Source: Loripinus fragilis
Lineage: Eukaryota; Mollusca; Bivalvia; Lucinida; Lucinidae
Length of the DNA: 64,000 bases
Direction: 5' to 3'
Assembly: GCA_964019695.1 (NCBI GenBank)
Contig: OZ026522.1
Coordinates: forward strand, 63,883,811 to 63,947,810
Shown: positions 38,135 to 49,757 of the stretch, piece after piece
How positions within the stretch are numbered: the first letter of the stretch is position 1
Layout: each line of letters begins with the position of its first letter
The notes under the pieces: generated by a model
The model's database searches: none
What the model was told of the DNA's origin: nothing
What the model saw: the letters and a program-made list of their open reading frames with translations, nothing else
Position numbers and translations under genes: made by a program

Positions 38135-38549
38135 CAGGGTTCACATAGGCTTGAAAAGTACTTGAATTTAGAGGGCTTTCTTGAAAAGTCCTTGAAAATT
38201 AAATCTGCCTTGAAAAGTACTCGAAAATCACTTAAAAGCCTTGAAAAGCCCTTAAATTCTACTATTTTCTGTAGGTCTTAGCACTGTAGATAAGGACTTA
38301 AATCAGTATAAAATTGTTGTGCCTATATTTGGTGCAGCATATGCTCCTCCAAATAAAGGCACAGCAATTTTACACTAATTTTCCAGTACTAATGTCTCCA
38401 TTATCTCAGTCTAGCATTTCTGAAGAAGAATTTTAACACTTAGATCAGTATTTTTCATTAACTTTAAGTCCTTGAAAATTGTTGGAGAGGTTTTTAGAAG
38501 TCCTTGAAAAGTCCTTGAATTTTACTCATACTTGCCTGTATGAACCCTG
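38135..38549 (+). mobile_element. MITE-B copy 3
   Basis: CAGGGTTCACATAGGC / GCCTGTATGAACCCTG ends with TTTAG on both flanks, a perfect 5-bp duplication. 415 bp, the same length as copy 1. Confidence 0.85.
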
Positions 38550-39022
38550 TTTAGGCATATGTGATAAGTACCAAATTTAACCAGTACCCAGCCAGTCACG
38601 ACTTTTGTCATCTGCTTGTCTCATCTACTTATGTTCAAAGGTAACCTAAATTGCAAACAATATGGACCTAGATTGGGAGCAGTCTGATCAAGGTTCATAT
38701 TGTTTACAGAGATCTCACTAGAAGTTTGAAAATTGAAGTAAAAATGCTGTCTACTAGAAAAGTTCGGAGTTTTACAATACTTATCAATGGAGACTTTTGA
38801 TAAAGTTGGAGTCTGAATGAAAAAGTTGTGGTAAAATAATCCAACTTTGGAGTTAATGAGAACTCTTGTTCGAATTCCTGAAAAAATTGAGTCTGAAGTG
38901 CACTTAAATATATGCATCAGACATAAAAGAAGACATTTTCAAAGATAAAAAGTAGTGGTTGGATTGGGGCTAATATACTGGTTGATTTGTTTATGTGTAA
39001 GGCTGTATTGCACTGCTCTATT

Positions 39023-39259
39023 TAACCCTCTGCTGCATGAATATTCATGCTAGGCTCCACCTACTATGAAAAATTATATAAATAAACTTAAATATTTATA
39101 CATAGAACCAAGAAATTACTTGTCAGGTCTACTAGTGTAGGATCATATCTAATCATATTCATAACCCAGAGTAGATGCTGATCAGACAGCTCTTACAAGA
39201 GCTGCCAGATCTAGGTCTGCTCTGCAAAAGAGTCAAAAGTTGTCTATGAGGTAAAGGGA
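39023..39259 (-). repeat. MITE-A copy 4 (inverted)
   Basis: AACCCTCTGCTGCATGAATA to TATGAGGTAAAGGG, with core GCTGATCAGACAGCTCTTAC. MITE-B copy 4 begins four bases after it. Confidence 0.68.
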
Positions 39260-39263
39260 AAAA

Positions 39264-39620
39264 CAGGGTTCGCACAGGCTTGAAAAGTACTTGAATATAC
39301 AGGACTGTCTTAAAAAGTCCTTGAAAATTACATTTGCCTTGAAAAGTTCTTGAATTTTACCATTTACAGGCAGATTCAACACTGTCTTTGGAGACCTAAA
39401 TCAGTATAAAATTAAGGTGACCAAATAAAGGCACCACAATTTTATACTTATTTTCTTTAACCTACATCTGCAGTAATGCAGTCTTGCATTTCTGAAGTAG
39501 AATGTTAACATGTAAATCTGTATTTTCATAAGTTTTCAGTCCTTGAAAACAGTAGGAAAGTTGTTAAGAAGTCCTTGAAAAGTCCTTGAATTTTACACAA
39601 ACTTGCCTGTATGAACATTG
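39264..39620 (+). mobile_element. MITE-B copy 4 (internally deleted)
   Basis: CAGGGTTCGCACAGGC to GCCTGTATGAACATTG. About 55 bp of the body are missing and the right end has decayed. Confidence 0.75.
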
Positions 39621-39737
39621 ATAAAAATAGCAGGGGTTATTGCTTTTTGCTTAGCTGTTTGTCATGCTCTTTTTTTTTAGATCTTCAGTATCTTTAGAAC
39701 TGTGCAGGCCTTTGTAAGCAAACAGTGGAGACCCTAA

Positions 39738-40188
39738 TTCTACAAAAGTAGCTAAAATGAATGTGATCTGTCAAAAACATGGCCGTCAAGGGGCATTGCC
39801 AGTTCCATTATGTACCCATGGGAAACATGAGAAAACTTTAACCCTTGGCACAATCACGACTGCAACAGATGTCAAATTTTGCGACATCTTTACTAATTTT
39901 CAAAAGAAATAAGGAATGATATTTCATGAGAATTGTCTGCTAGCAGACAATTCTCACGAAATATCATGCCTTATTTGTTATTTCAAAAAAAAAAGACAGC
40001 AAAATTTGAAATTGTCGTCGGCTGCAAATTATAGGTGTTGCTTTATGGGTTAAATATCTTCTCTGAAACCAGTGGTCAGAATTGAAAATAATTTCGCAGA
40101 ATTGGTTGCTAGGTGACTCTCTACAAAAACAGCCAAAATATACTTATTTGATCCCTGAAAAAGCATGGCCACCAGGGGCTTGGCTTAT
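39738..40188 (+). repeat. Fragment of the HLE-1-related core, split by MITE-E
   Basis: CTACAAAAGTAGCTAAAATG and CATGGCC..CAGGGG motifs match the core of 21592-25309. The fragment is interrupted at 39838-40053 and ends where an LTR-like fragment starts at 40189. Confidence 0.6.
39838..40053. repeat. MITE-E copy 2
   Basis: TTAACCCTTGGCACAATCAC to TGCTTTATGGGTTAA. The centre palindrome TGAGAATTGTCTGCTAGCAG is intact. Confidence 0.8.
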
Positions 40189-40295
40189 TGTTGCATGGCC
40201 TGGTTGGGGTAGCTAGGAATCATCACTCAACATGTGAAAGTAAACTAAATTATGTTGTGTCCATAGGTGACCAGTAATTAGATGCACGGACACTT
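40189..40295 (+). repeat. Fragment related to the Gypsy LTR start
   Basis: TGTTGCATGGCCTGGTTGGG GTAGCTAGGA, then ATTATGTTGTGTCCAT and GTGACCAGTAATT, parallel the first 100 bp of the plus-strand LTR at 47865 with about 25 percent difference. The downstream LTR body and end were not recognised. It lies about 0.85 kb from duplication copy A. Confidence 0.5.
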
Positions 40296-41047
40296 GGGGT
40301 CAGTAGAGAAAAACAAGGACCCCCCCCCCCACCTTCATCTCCCCCATTATCTTTTGCATTATTGCATTTTTTCATTTAAAATATTATATTTCGTATGCTT
40401 GAAGCTATACAGGTGTTAGAAAAAATGACCTAGAACATATGGAAAACATTTGAAAAAATGCATATTGCTCAGATGATAGAAAAAACACAAGATAAACAAG
40501 TTCTGGTTTGCAATTTCAACCCCCATTGCCGTCAAAAGGTCAATGCACTCTTAATACAAAACAAACACACAAAACTCTTTTACAATCAATTCTATATACA
40601 TTATCTATTTCCAGATATAGGTAGCTTTCTCTAAGTCTATCGCTTACCTGCAAAATATGATGAACAAAATCAAAACAAACAATTTCCGACCATTAATCAC
40701 ACGAACCGTGGAAAAAAAGTAGGTTAAAGTACTTCCCCTTTAAAGACTGGTTCTAGTTTCCAAATCAAAGCAAACTACCCACACTCCCTGGCCAGAATTT
40801 GGCAACTCCCCGATGGTTCTCAACCCTTGAACAAATTGAATTCTTCATACAACGCAAGATAAGAGTGATTTTTTTTGTGTAGATATGTAACGCCCCAATC
40901 AAAATTCTTTTTCAGTAACGCCGCTATGTTAAAGATAAAAGTGAAACAGTATAGTAGTATAGCAGAGACAAACACAAATAGAAAATAAGATCTACAAAAG
41001 AAGCACCACCTTGGGACGGCCAGTTAGAAAATTACTGGTGGGGGGGG
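40296..41047. other. Unidentified sequence before the duplication
   Basis: Contains a C-run (40321-40331) and ends in a G-run (41039-41050) at the duplication edge. No coding similarity or repeat shared with the rest of the window was seen. It could be the body of an LTR related to the fragment at 40189. Confidence 0.35.
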
Positions 41048-41283
41048 GGGCATAAAATACGTTAACAGTACCAGCCTCACCCTCAATTCTGATGTGCAGA
41101 CATAAATCAAGAAACAAAGATGTTTGGTTAGCGTGAAAGATTCCATATTTAAAATCATTAGAGCCTAAGAAGAGGTGCTACCTTATGGTTACATTGATCA
41201 GTGTGGACAGATGATTTCCTTTTTATAGGACGGTTTGTGCTAAAAAAAGTGGTTCACAGCCTCTGCAGACGGCATTAGAATTT

Positions 41284-43583
41284 TTAGAAATAGCATTTTG
41301 CCCAATGATATTTTTTTGACATATTGATAAAATGTTGGGTTTGTGTTGTTTCTGTAATAATTCCTCTCTGTTGGCAAAATATATTTTCAATCACATCGCT
41401 GTTGATATGTGCAGGTACATGTACTATAGAATTCCGATGAGACTCTAGTGTGGTTTTGCATAGATTATTAAACCAAGTGATGCAAGAATTTAGATCTTTG
41501 CGAGTTTGGGATGACATCAGGCAATTTTCTTGTTCAGATGGAGACAACTTTTGGTTTTTTTACAGAAGATTCCTATTCATTAAACCATGCTAAGGTTGAC
41601 ATTATGTCATCCAAACTCTTGTCTTTGATATCAGCAACTGGCCTGCGATCTCTGAAAGTACTTATTATGACACTTGTTGATCTCAGTAGTGCGACAGTGT
41701 CATCCGGTAAGTAGCCTTCATCTCCTAGATATCTTTGAAAGCTCTCCATCAGATGGAGCATTTCGACATTCAGGACATCTTCAGTCAGACTGTTTCCCAT
41801 TTTTGATTCTTGAGAAAGAAAGAAATGGTCGTGTGTTAGTTTGTGGTGCAAGGGAAATGCCTTTGTATCGCAATCCCACTAGAAAGCATTGACTCAATGC
41901 TCCCAAATGATTGTTTGGTTGAAGGGCAAAGTTCTTACAAAAGACTGCCCAATACCACTTTTAACACAATTGTTATGAACCCGCTTTATGACATGGGAGT
42001 AGTCCATGATAAATAAAATGTCGAATTCATTTAGAGACCAAATATTTTTTGTTGCGAAGCTCTCCAACAACGGTGAGGTATCTGAAAAAAACATTTTCAT
42101 AAAACCTTTATTTGTTTGAGTTCCATCCATGGAAAAGAACAAAACCTTTAAGTCGTATGCTTTTAAAAACTTTAAGGCTTCCCAAAACAGAAAATGTAAG
42201 TTTCCAGCCTTGGTTTGTGTGACAGGAAAGCAAGCAAATGGAAATCTGAAACCATTTAAACCTAGATATAAGAATTGCAAAACATGAGTGGCAAGAACTC
42301 TGTCTTTTTTGCCTTAACAAAGGGTATTAAGATGGTCAGATTCCTCGCCCATATCAACAAAGCCAACTAGGCAAACTTCGCCGTTCGTTTTAACCAAATC
42401 TTCTTGAATGCTCATCTCATCAATGCAAATGCCACCCAAAAAAGAACCATCAGAAGGATAATGCTTTTTCCCTTCCTCTTGCATCCATAAAAACACATCA
42501 GATTGAAATCCTGCTTGTTGGTCAATACAGTTCTTATACAACTGGAGTGCATTGCCATGTGGTAAGATTAGCACTTTGTTGTCACGTAGTTGCTGGTAGT
42601 TTTTACTACTGGGACACAAAAGTGCAAGACAAAGGCTGGTTGTTTTTTTATCCCAGCGTCTGCCATTGGGATTTTGTTGTAAATTCTGCTTCTGGTTGAC
42701 CAACAAATCAAGCATTTCGCTAGGTGCTTCTTGAAGAACTTTGGCAAGGACTTCTTTCATTTCCTCGGCATTCTGTTTTGTCAGAATTATTTCATTTTCA
42801 TCTTTTTCAACATTCTCTCCCTTTACTGCCTCAGTTGCATGATTACCACTAAGATTTTGTGTAATATTATTTATTTTTAGGGCATTATTTTTAAACTTTG
42901 TGTGTCCAAACATATACTGGCAATTTCTACGAGTTGATGTTATTGCTGTAAAAGGTATTACTCTTTTACAGTTGTTTGCCACACCCAAATACTCTACCCT
43001 GTACAAATTTAATTTGCTTTCCTCTGGGTGCCAATTTTCTTTTTCCTTACCATTACAGGGCAGCTCTTTAGGGACAATATTACATATATTTTGTACAGAT
43101 GCATATGAACAGCAAAAATGAGGGTCAATAGGTAGCTCTTCAAGGTCAAGGTATCTCCCTCCAACGACCAGCTCCCATTATAAACCCCACTATGGTGGAA
43201 AATGAGTTTATTGACGGAAAATGAGTTTATTGACCATCTTGTTCCCATTGATGACATCTCCGAAGAATGATACATGAATTTCTTCACCGTTATTGCTACT
43301 TATGAAAAAGCTTGATGGAATCAACTCTGGAACTTGACTAAAATCACATTGCTGATCATGGCTAGCATCCCTTTCTTTAAGGCTAAATAATGTATTGCAT
43401 ATACCATTGAATTTTGTTTTGTACACCTTTGAATTCTTAAACAAACATCTTATCATCTTCGCAAACATAGTTTTTACAACATCACCACCAGCCTCTTGGT
43501 ATTTTGAGTACATTTATGACAATCTACTTTTCACTTTAGTATCTGGATCCTCCACAAAATTCTCTTGTAACCTACAACCAATG
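41284..43583 (-). pseudogene. P-element/THAP9-type transposase, copy A (inactivated)
   Basis: The DNA-cutting transposase of a P-superfamily element, read right to left. A leading segment ending near 43208 has a frameshift at about 43200. A 230-codon open piece (42314-43006) then ends in GGICIDEMSIQEDL and CLVGFVDMGEESDHLNTLC. After an in-frame TAA come FLYLGLNGFRFPFACFPVTQ, KVLFFSMDGTQTNKGFMKMF and DILFIMDYSHVIKRVHNNC (41894-42300). Next are HHKLTHDHFFLSQ and ALLRSTSVIISTFRDRRP (41573-41851), and last HINSDVIENIFCQQRG (41284-41547). The CIDEMS aspartate, a later aspartate and the DVIENIF glutamate are where this RNase H-like family places its catalytic triad. No THAP zinc finger is visible at the N-terminus. 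At least one frameshift and three stops make it non-functional. Confidence 0.85.
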
Positions 43584-43739
43584 GACAACTTTTAAAATAC
43601 TGAGCTTTGTAATTTTAGTATACTTTTAAAAGACGAAAACAACAACAAATAACACACTTATTGTTAGTATTTCCTTATAAATAATATGTTCTGTTCTGTG
43701 AGCTTTATGAACTGCTTGTTGAACAGTAAAAGCGAGTTA

Positions 43740-45690
43740 AGTGTACCAATTTGTACCAAACAACCTTGACCTCTGGCCTAGTTTTTAGAATAATCCTGTC
43801 CGGAACATATCTCTTATATTATTTGAGTTAGGAATTTCAAATTTGGTGTGTGGATGCATCATGAGATGAGGAAGTGTCGCGTACCATAATTGGATCACTG
43901 TGACCTTGAACTTGACCTCTGATCTTGTTTCAAGAAACTGCATTGAGTCTGGTACATATTCCTATATTCTTTGAGATAGGAATTCCAAATTTGGTGTGTA
44001 AATGCTTATTGGGATGACAGAGTGTCATATATCATTTTCGGGTCACTGTGACCTTGACCTCTGACCTAATTTTAAGAATTATTATGTATGGAGCATATCT
44101 CTTATATTCTTTGAGGTAGAATTCCAAATTTGGTGTGTGAATGCATCATTGGATGGTGGAGTGTCACATACCATTTTTAGGTCACTGTGACCTTGACCTC
44201 TGACTTGTTTTTAGAATTTTCTTGTCTGGAGCATATCGCTTATATTATTTGATTAAGGAATCTCAACGTTGATGCGTGGATACATCTTTGGATGACAATG
44301 TGTCCCGTACCATAATTGGGTCACTGTGACCTTGATCTTGACCTCTGACCTAGTTTCTAGAAACTGCATTGAGTCTGGTGCATATCTCCTATATTCTTTG
44401 AGATAGGAATTCCAAATTTCGTGAGTAAATGCATCTTGGAATGGCGGAGTGTCACAACCCATTTTGGGTCACTGTGACCTTGACCTCTGACCTAGATTTT
44501 AGAATAACCATGTACAGAGCATATCTCTAATATTATTTGAGCTAGGAGTCTCAAATTTGGTGTGATGATGCATCTTGGGATGAGTTAGTGTAGCGAACCA
44601 TAATTGGGTCACTGTGACCTTGAACTTGACCTATGACCCAGTTTTTAGAATAATCATGTCCGGAGTACATTTCTTATATTATTTGAGGTAGGAATCTCAA
44701 ATTTGGTGTGTGAATGCATCTTGAGTTGATGCAGTGTCGCATACCTCAATTGGGTCACTAGACCATGAACTTGACCTCTGACCTAGTTTCCAGAAACTGC
44801 ATTGAGTCTGGTGCATATCTCCTATTTTCTTTGAGATTGGAATTACAAATTTGGTGTTTAAATGTATCCTGAGATGACAGAGTGACACATACCATTTCAG
44901 GTCACTGTGACCTTGACCTCTGACCTAGTTTTAAGAATTATTGTGTGATGAACATATCTCTTATATTCTTTGAGGTAGGAATTCCAAATTTGGTGTGTAT
45001 ATGCATCATGGGATGGGGGAGTGTCACTTACCATTTTCGGGTCACAGTGCCCTTGACCACTGACCTAGTTTTAATAATAATTGTGTCAGGAGCATATCTC
45101 TTATATTATTTGAGATAGGAATCCCAATTTTGGTGTGTGAATGCATTTTGGGATGGTGGAGTGTCTTAAACCATTTATGGGTCACTGTGACCTTTACCTC
45201 TGGCCTAGTTTTTAGAAAAATCGTGTCTGGATCATATCTGTTGTATTATTAAAGGTAGGAATCCCAAATTTGGTGTGTGGATGCAACTTTTGTTGGCTGA
45301 GTGTCACATACCATTTTGGGGTCTGTTTGCCTTTGACCTTGACCTCTGACCTAGTTTGTAGAATAATCGTGTCCAGAACATATCTCTTATATTATTTGAG
45401 ATGGGAATCCCAAATTTGCTTATGGATACATCTTTGGATGCTGATGTGTCGCATACCATTTTAAGGTCACTGTGATCTAGACCTATGACCTAGTTTTTAG
45501 AATAATCATGTCTGGAGCATATCTCCAATATTATTTGATGCAGGAATCCGAAATTTGATGTGTTGATTCCTCTTGGGATGGCGGAGTGGTGCATACCATT
45601 TTGGGTCACTTTTACCTTGACATTGACTTCTGGCCTTATTTCTAGGTTTTTCGTGTCTGGAGCATATCTCCTATATTACAGTTAACTTTT
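43740..45690 (+). repeat. Tandem array, about 143-bp unit, 13 copies (copy A)
   Basis: GTCACTGTGACCTTGACCTC recurs at about 43895, 44041, 44182, 44321, 44468, 44607, 44754, 44900, 45043, 45180, 45326, 45465 and 45605 (spacing 137 to 147). Each unit has CATATCTCTTATATTATTTG AG and CCAAATTTGGTGTGTGAATG. Units alternate between variants (with and without an extra CTTGAACTTGACC). The array is followed at 45691-45780 by unique sequence shared with copy B. Confidence 0.93.
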
Positions 45691-46367
45691 CTCGAATGTG
45701 TCTTATGCTTTGAGGGCATTGTCACGTGACTGTGACATTTCTTGTTCTTTTTGCTTCACTCATCAGATTTTACAGAGATAAAACGGGGTCTGTACAAATA
45801 TTCTAAGAGGCCACCAGCAGCCTGCAAGCGAAATGCCTTTCAATTAGATTAGAATGGCGTTTTGCTGGCTGATCAATGATGGCATGATTTTAAAGGGGGA
45901 TGTTTGAACCCGCTGCCCCTCCCCCTCATCTGGATCCACTTATGGGCTGCTTTGCTAGAAAACCTGTTCTCTGTGTATTTTAGATTGTAAACAACCTACT
46001 CACCCATAGAGGTTAGCTAAGATGTTGAAATTTTGCACGAATGGTGTTAAGATATACTTGTCAATTCAAGAATGTGCTGATCAGATGCTGATGTACTGGC
46101 TGGTCTGAGCTTTTACCTTTTGCATTTAAAACATAAGTTTTCTCTCAGAAAAGCCCTTATGATTGTGAGGCAAAATAACTGTGATTGAACCTAAGAGTTT
46201 CATTATTCAACACTACTTAAAAATTGCAGACACTAGATTGACATGCGAATATCGACGGGTGACCAAATGTTGTCTCTGGGTTCTAGTCGAAGTACAGTCA
46301 AATCTCATTAATTCGAAGTGCTCGGGGCTGGAGATTTTATTATGAAATATCAGTATTTCAAATTATA

Positions 46368-46869
46368 CACTGTAGTCATTCCACTACAGCAATATGAGTC
46401 TCGTCACCCACTCCGGTGTTATAGTAAAATTACCTTCAAATAAAGGCTGACAAAATTGAGAACTTTCGAATATGTTTGCTTCGAGATTTCATCGTCTAGT
46501 TTACAACCTCTGTGCTGTTTTGCCAAAACGGAGATAAAATCAGATTTTAAATGTGTTTTTTTACAGTCATATTAAAAAAATAACAATTACGGTTTAGTCA
46601 TAATTATATGGTTTCGTCATTGATTAATTGTCCACGATGACGAAACCGTAATTAGTTATTTCATGCCTAGACATCAAACGGTAAAGTTTTCATATAATTT
46701 TAAAGCTAAAAGATACAATAAGAATTTGATGAACAAAAAACAATCCGAACCCAAGCATTTTGGGGCGTTTATGTGTGATTAAATGAAGAAAATGAACATG
46801 ATGAGAAAGCTACCTTAACACCGGAATTAGTGACGAGACCCAATTTTCCGTAGTGGTATGACTACAGTG
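46368..46869. mobile_element. 502-bp element with about 55-bp inverted ends
   Basis: CACTGTAGTCATTCCACTAC and its inverse GTAGTGGTATGACTACAGTG continue inward with GAGTCTCGTCACCCACTCCG GTGTTA / TAACACCGGAATTAGTGACG AGAC. Both flanks read ATTATA (46362-46367 and 46870-46875). The core has another hairpin around GGTTTCGTCATTGATTAATT. No ORF. I do not assign a superfamily. Confidence 0.82.
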
Positions 46870-46938
46870 ATTATAGGGAGGTAGTCATAAAAATATATAA
46901 CCCCCAAAAGTATTATTATCAGCTGTGTTTCTGTCAAA

Positions 46939-47005
46939 CATAAGTTTTGGGCGCGTAAAAGAAACGTCTCAATGAGACGTTTCTTTTATGCACCAAAACT
47001 TACGT
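46939..47005. repeat. Near-perfect hairpin, 33-nt arms
   Basis: CATAAGTTTTGGGCGCGTAA AAGAAACGTCTCA pairs with TGAGACGTTTCTTTTATGCA CCAAAACTTACGT. Related in design to 16201-16273. Confidence 0.8.
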
Positions 47006-47253
47006 TATAGACAGTTATTAAAATAGAGCATAGCATTTTTTATCAGTTATGTTGATTGGTTGCAGTATGTGATTGTGGTATTTCCTGATCTTACTCACTT
47101 CTTTGTCTATCTGTACGGACAGTCCACACCGGCTAGACTCAATCTATTTTCTATGTACAAGAGGAAAATACAAAGTTCCATATACCCTCACAAGCCTGCT
47201 TGCTTGCGAATTAAATTAAGGAGGGAAGTTACATGTTATTCACTTTCAATTGT

Positions 47254-47455
47254 TGGGAGCGCAGTGGCTCAGTGGTAGAGTGCTTGACTCGAGACCGAAG
47301 GGCCGCGGGTTCGAGCCTCACCGGCGTCACTGCGTTGTGGTCCTTGAGCAAGACACATTTATCCTAGCTTAGTACTGGTTCAACCCAGGAAGACCGTCCC
47401 GCATAACTGAAAGATTGTTGAGTGGACGTAAAGAATCAAATCAAACAAATCAAAA
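47254..47455 (+). mobile_element. SINE-1 copy, intact, with 12-bp target duplication
   Basis: Head TGGGAGCGCAGTGGCTCAGT GG, A box TGGCTCAGTGGTAGAG, B box GGGTTCGAGCC (perfect consensus), body GGTCCTTGAGCAAGACACAT, and tail AAATCAAACAAATCAAAA. Flanked by ACTTTCAATTGT at 47242-47253 and 47456-47467. It is the best tRNA-like head in the window, so probably the youngest copy. Located in the 1.5-kb spacer between duplication copies A and B. Confidence 0.93.
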
Positions 47456-47864
47456 ACTTTCAATTGTGATAATGGTTGTTGAGAATTCTCTTAAAGAAAG
47501 AAAAATGCAAAGATCAGGAATCGATACAATCAAGTACCACACCTGACTCAGGACACCATATGGAAAAGTGTAAAAACACAAAACATCTTATACAAGAGAG
47601 CCAAGGCGGGGGGCATAAAGCACATTAACAGTGCCAGCCTCACCCTATATTCTGATGTGCAGACATAAATCAAGATAAAAAGATGTTTGGTTTGCTTGAA
47701 AGATTCCATATTTAAAATCATTAGAGCCTAAGAAGAGGTGCTACCTTATGGTTACATTGATCAGTGTGGACAGATGATTTCCTTTTTACAGGACGGTTTG
47801 TGCTAAAACAAAGTGGTTTACAGCCTCTGCAGACGGCATTAGAATTTTTAGAAATAGCATTTTG

Positions 47865-48534
47865 TGTTGCATAGCCTAGTCGGGGTAGCTAGGAGCCATC
47901 GCTCCACACGTTAGTGCAGGCCAACTATGTAGTGTCCATGAGTGACCAATAATTCGCCGGGCCTGGGACAAGTCAGTGACTAGTCATATGTACTGTTCTA
48001 TCATTTAATAATTCCTAAGTCAGCCCACTGCAGAATTACTCTCGGGCACACACTAGACGAGACAGTTACATTTCAGAACCAAACAATGACTGGTTAACAA
48101 CTAATAACTGCTGTTTTATAACTGAACTCTCTCCTCCCCGCACACTGGTATATATACTTTGACTGTCAAAATAAGTCGGGCAATGACATACATTGGGTGT
48201 TTACCTAGTAATAATATAATCTTGTTTATGTAGCAGACCTGTCTGATAAGCCATTGAACTTCACATAAACATGTCAGGCATGATAGGAAAGCAACTCCCT
48301 AACACCTCTTAAAGCACTCTAAAGTAGATAGTCAAGGCGTGTCTTGACAGCTATATCGAATTTATAGTTTTGTTTACAGAATTCCAGAGAGGCCAATTAA
48401 CACAGAAATGCACTTATATTTTGGAGAAATTATGAAGGGATTAAAGAGGCAAGAATGCTGGCCCATTGCATGCCCTACAGCCAAGGGGTTCTCCAGCCAC
48501 CAGACCACTAAGTAGCGCAGTCCAGTATGCCACA
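47865..48534 (-). repeat. Gypsy 3' LTR (670 bp)
   Basis: On the plus strand it runs TGTTGCATAGCCTAGTCGGG to AGTATGCCACA, the TG...CA ends typical of LTRs. It differs from 57951-58619 at about 16 positions by eye, including one single-base indel. Confidence 0.95.
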
Positions 48535-48548
48535 TCACTCTCTTCGCC
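48535..48548 (-). promoter_or_regulatory. Polypurine tract
   Basis: The minus strand reads GGCGAAGAGAGTGA immediately before the 3' LTR, the position used to prime plus-strand DNA synthesis. Confidence 0.75.
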
Positions 48549-48956
48549 AGGGGTGTTTTATTAGATTTAAAATAAAACACCTAGCTTAACATGGATTAAC
48601 TATTAATACGAACATTGCCCTCAAACAAAAACACTCCTAATATGAACAATGACCTCAAAAACATGTAAAAGAATACTTTACACAGAATACGTGGATTAGC
48701 CATCAACATAAACATTGACCACAAAAACATGTAAAAGAATATTTACAATCCTTGTCCTCAACTCATGCATTGTACCTTAACAAAATATTGGGTAATAACA
48801 CACTCACTCCTTCTGCAGTGGAAATATAAATCCAGCATGCACAGCACTAACTGAGTTCACTAAACACAGAACTACTTGTCACTACTTATCATATATATAA
48901 CACCGGCACTATTTATACATCATTCGTCTGGCCTTCACTGGACGCCTCCTGTGTCT

Positions 48957-49430
48957 CTATAGAGCAAATCCATCATACAAAATAATGCTATCCAAGTCCT
49001 GCTCGGTAATTTCGACCAATTCTATCACTGGCCCCGCTGGTTCAGGGGCCTGTGCTGGTGTAGCCTCCTGTTCTGTTTCCCCCACTGGCCTGGGTGTGGG
49101 CGCCACCCTTGCGACTGTGCACGCCTTCCGGGAGTCCATTGCTGGACTTAGGTCCCTCTTGGCCGTAGCCACTGCTTGGCACCGGTCCTCTTCTTCCTGT
49201 TTCCTGTTTTGCTCATCTTCCCAGCACTTGTATGCCTCCTGGGCTAGCCGGGTCCACCGAACCTCCGCGACGGTTACATCCGGGCTCATTTTGAGGAGCC
49301 ATTCGGCCCCAGTCTTCTGAAAGAGGGCCCCTGCCGTCACTGGCTCCCAACTTTGCGACATGGTTCCTTGTACGTTAATAAGTATATGATCAGCGAGGTT
49401 GTTGTCTAGCCGGCGATTTGCAAAATGCAC
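48957..49430 (-). CDS. Post-integrase ORF, 157 codons, unidentified
   Basis: An uninterrupted ORF between integrase and the 3' LTR of the Gypsy element, the place where some insect Gypsy elements keep env. I recognise no family. The protein is soluble-looking: no signal peptide or membrane segment. A Trp-containing N-terminal half (SQSWEP, GAEWLLKMSPDVTV, EVRWTRLAQEAYKCWEDE) is followed by a Lys/Glu-rich stretch and a Pro/Ala/Glu-rich linker (TPRPVGETEQEATPAQAPEP). It ends in an acidic ELVEITEQDLDSIIL tail. A second Met (TMSQSW) could be the real start. It is the longest ORF of the element besides gag, protease and the RNase H/integrase piece. It could be an accessory protein or a spliced exon with 49758-49949. 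Confidence 0.5.
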   Translation of the reverse strand: MHFANRRLDNNLADHILINVQGTMSQSWEPVTAGALFQKTGAEWLLKMSPDVTVAEVRWTRLAQEAYKCWEDEQNRKQEEEDRCQAVATAKRDLSPAMDSRKACTVARVAPTPRPVGETEQEATPAQAPEPAGPVIELVEITEQDLDSIILYDGFAL

Positions 49431-49757
49431 AGCTTCCGAGGGGTTTCATTATTTTAAGTTTTGCTTATTATTGTTGGCAACGTCCAGTGGCATAAATCTG
49501 TCCTTCCCCTTTGTGCTTTATTTTTAAGGTGAGTGCTATCCTAGCGTCTGGATCCTCCCAGTACTAATTGCCTCATTAAAGCTTCAGTTCACAGGAACAA
49601 TATCTCTCTAGTTCATTTTATGGCCCAATTAATTATCCAAATAATTTTTATACATGAAAAGTTTATAAAAGTAGCAATAGGAATAGATTATTTCTCCCAT
49701 ACGATGTCTTACACTCTCAGTTCCAAGGTGTTGTCCGGACCCTCTGTACATTGAGGA

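Larger units (their letters stand above)
41048..46125. repeat. Direct duplication, copy A (5.1 kb)
   Basis: From the G-run/CATAAA junction at 41048 to TTTTGCAT at 46125 the sequence aligns with 47611-63148. Copy B has the same order of parts with three gaps. Copy A therefore shows the unit without the Gypsy and minisatellite insertions. It contains the P-like transposase (41284-43583), the 143-bp array (43740-45690) and a decayed relative of the 15400 element (45785-45960). Confidence 0.9.

Noticed and set aside
47254..47330. Possible free-standing tRNA gene
   Set aside because: A and B boxes are good, but it continues into the SINE-1 body with a tail and target duplication; I could not fold a complete cloverleaf by eye.
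48985..49320. 111-codon plus-strand ORF inside the Gypsy element
   Set aside because: It is the antisense shadow of the 157-codon minus-strand ORF.
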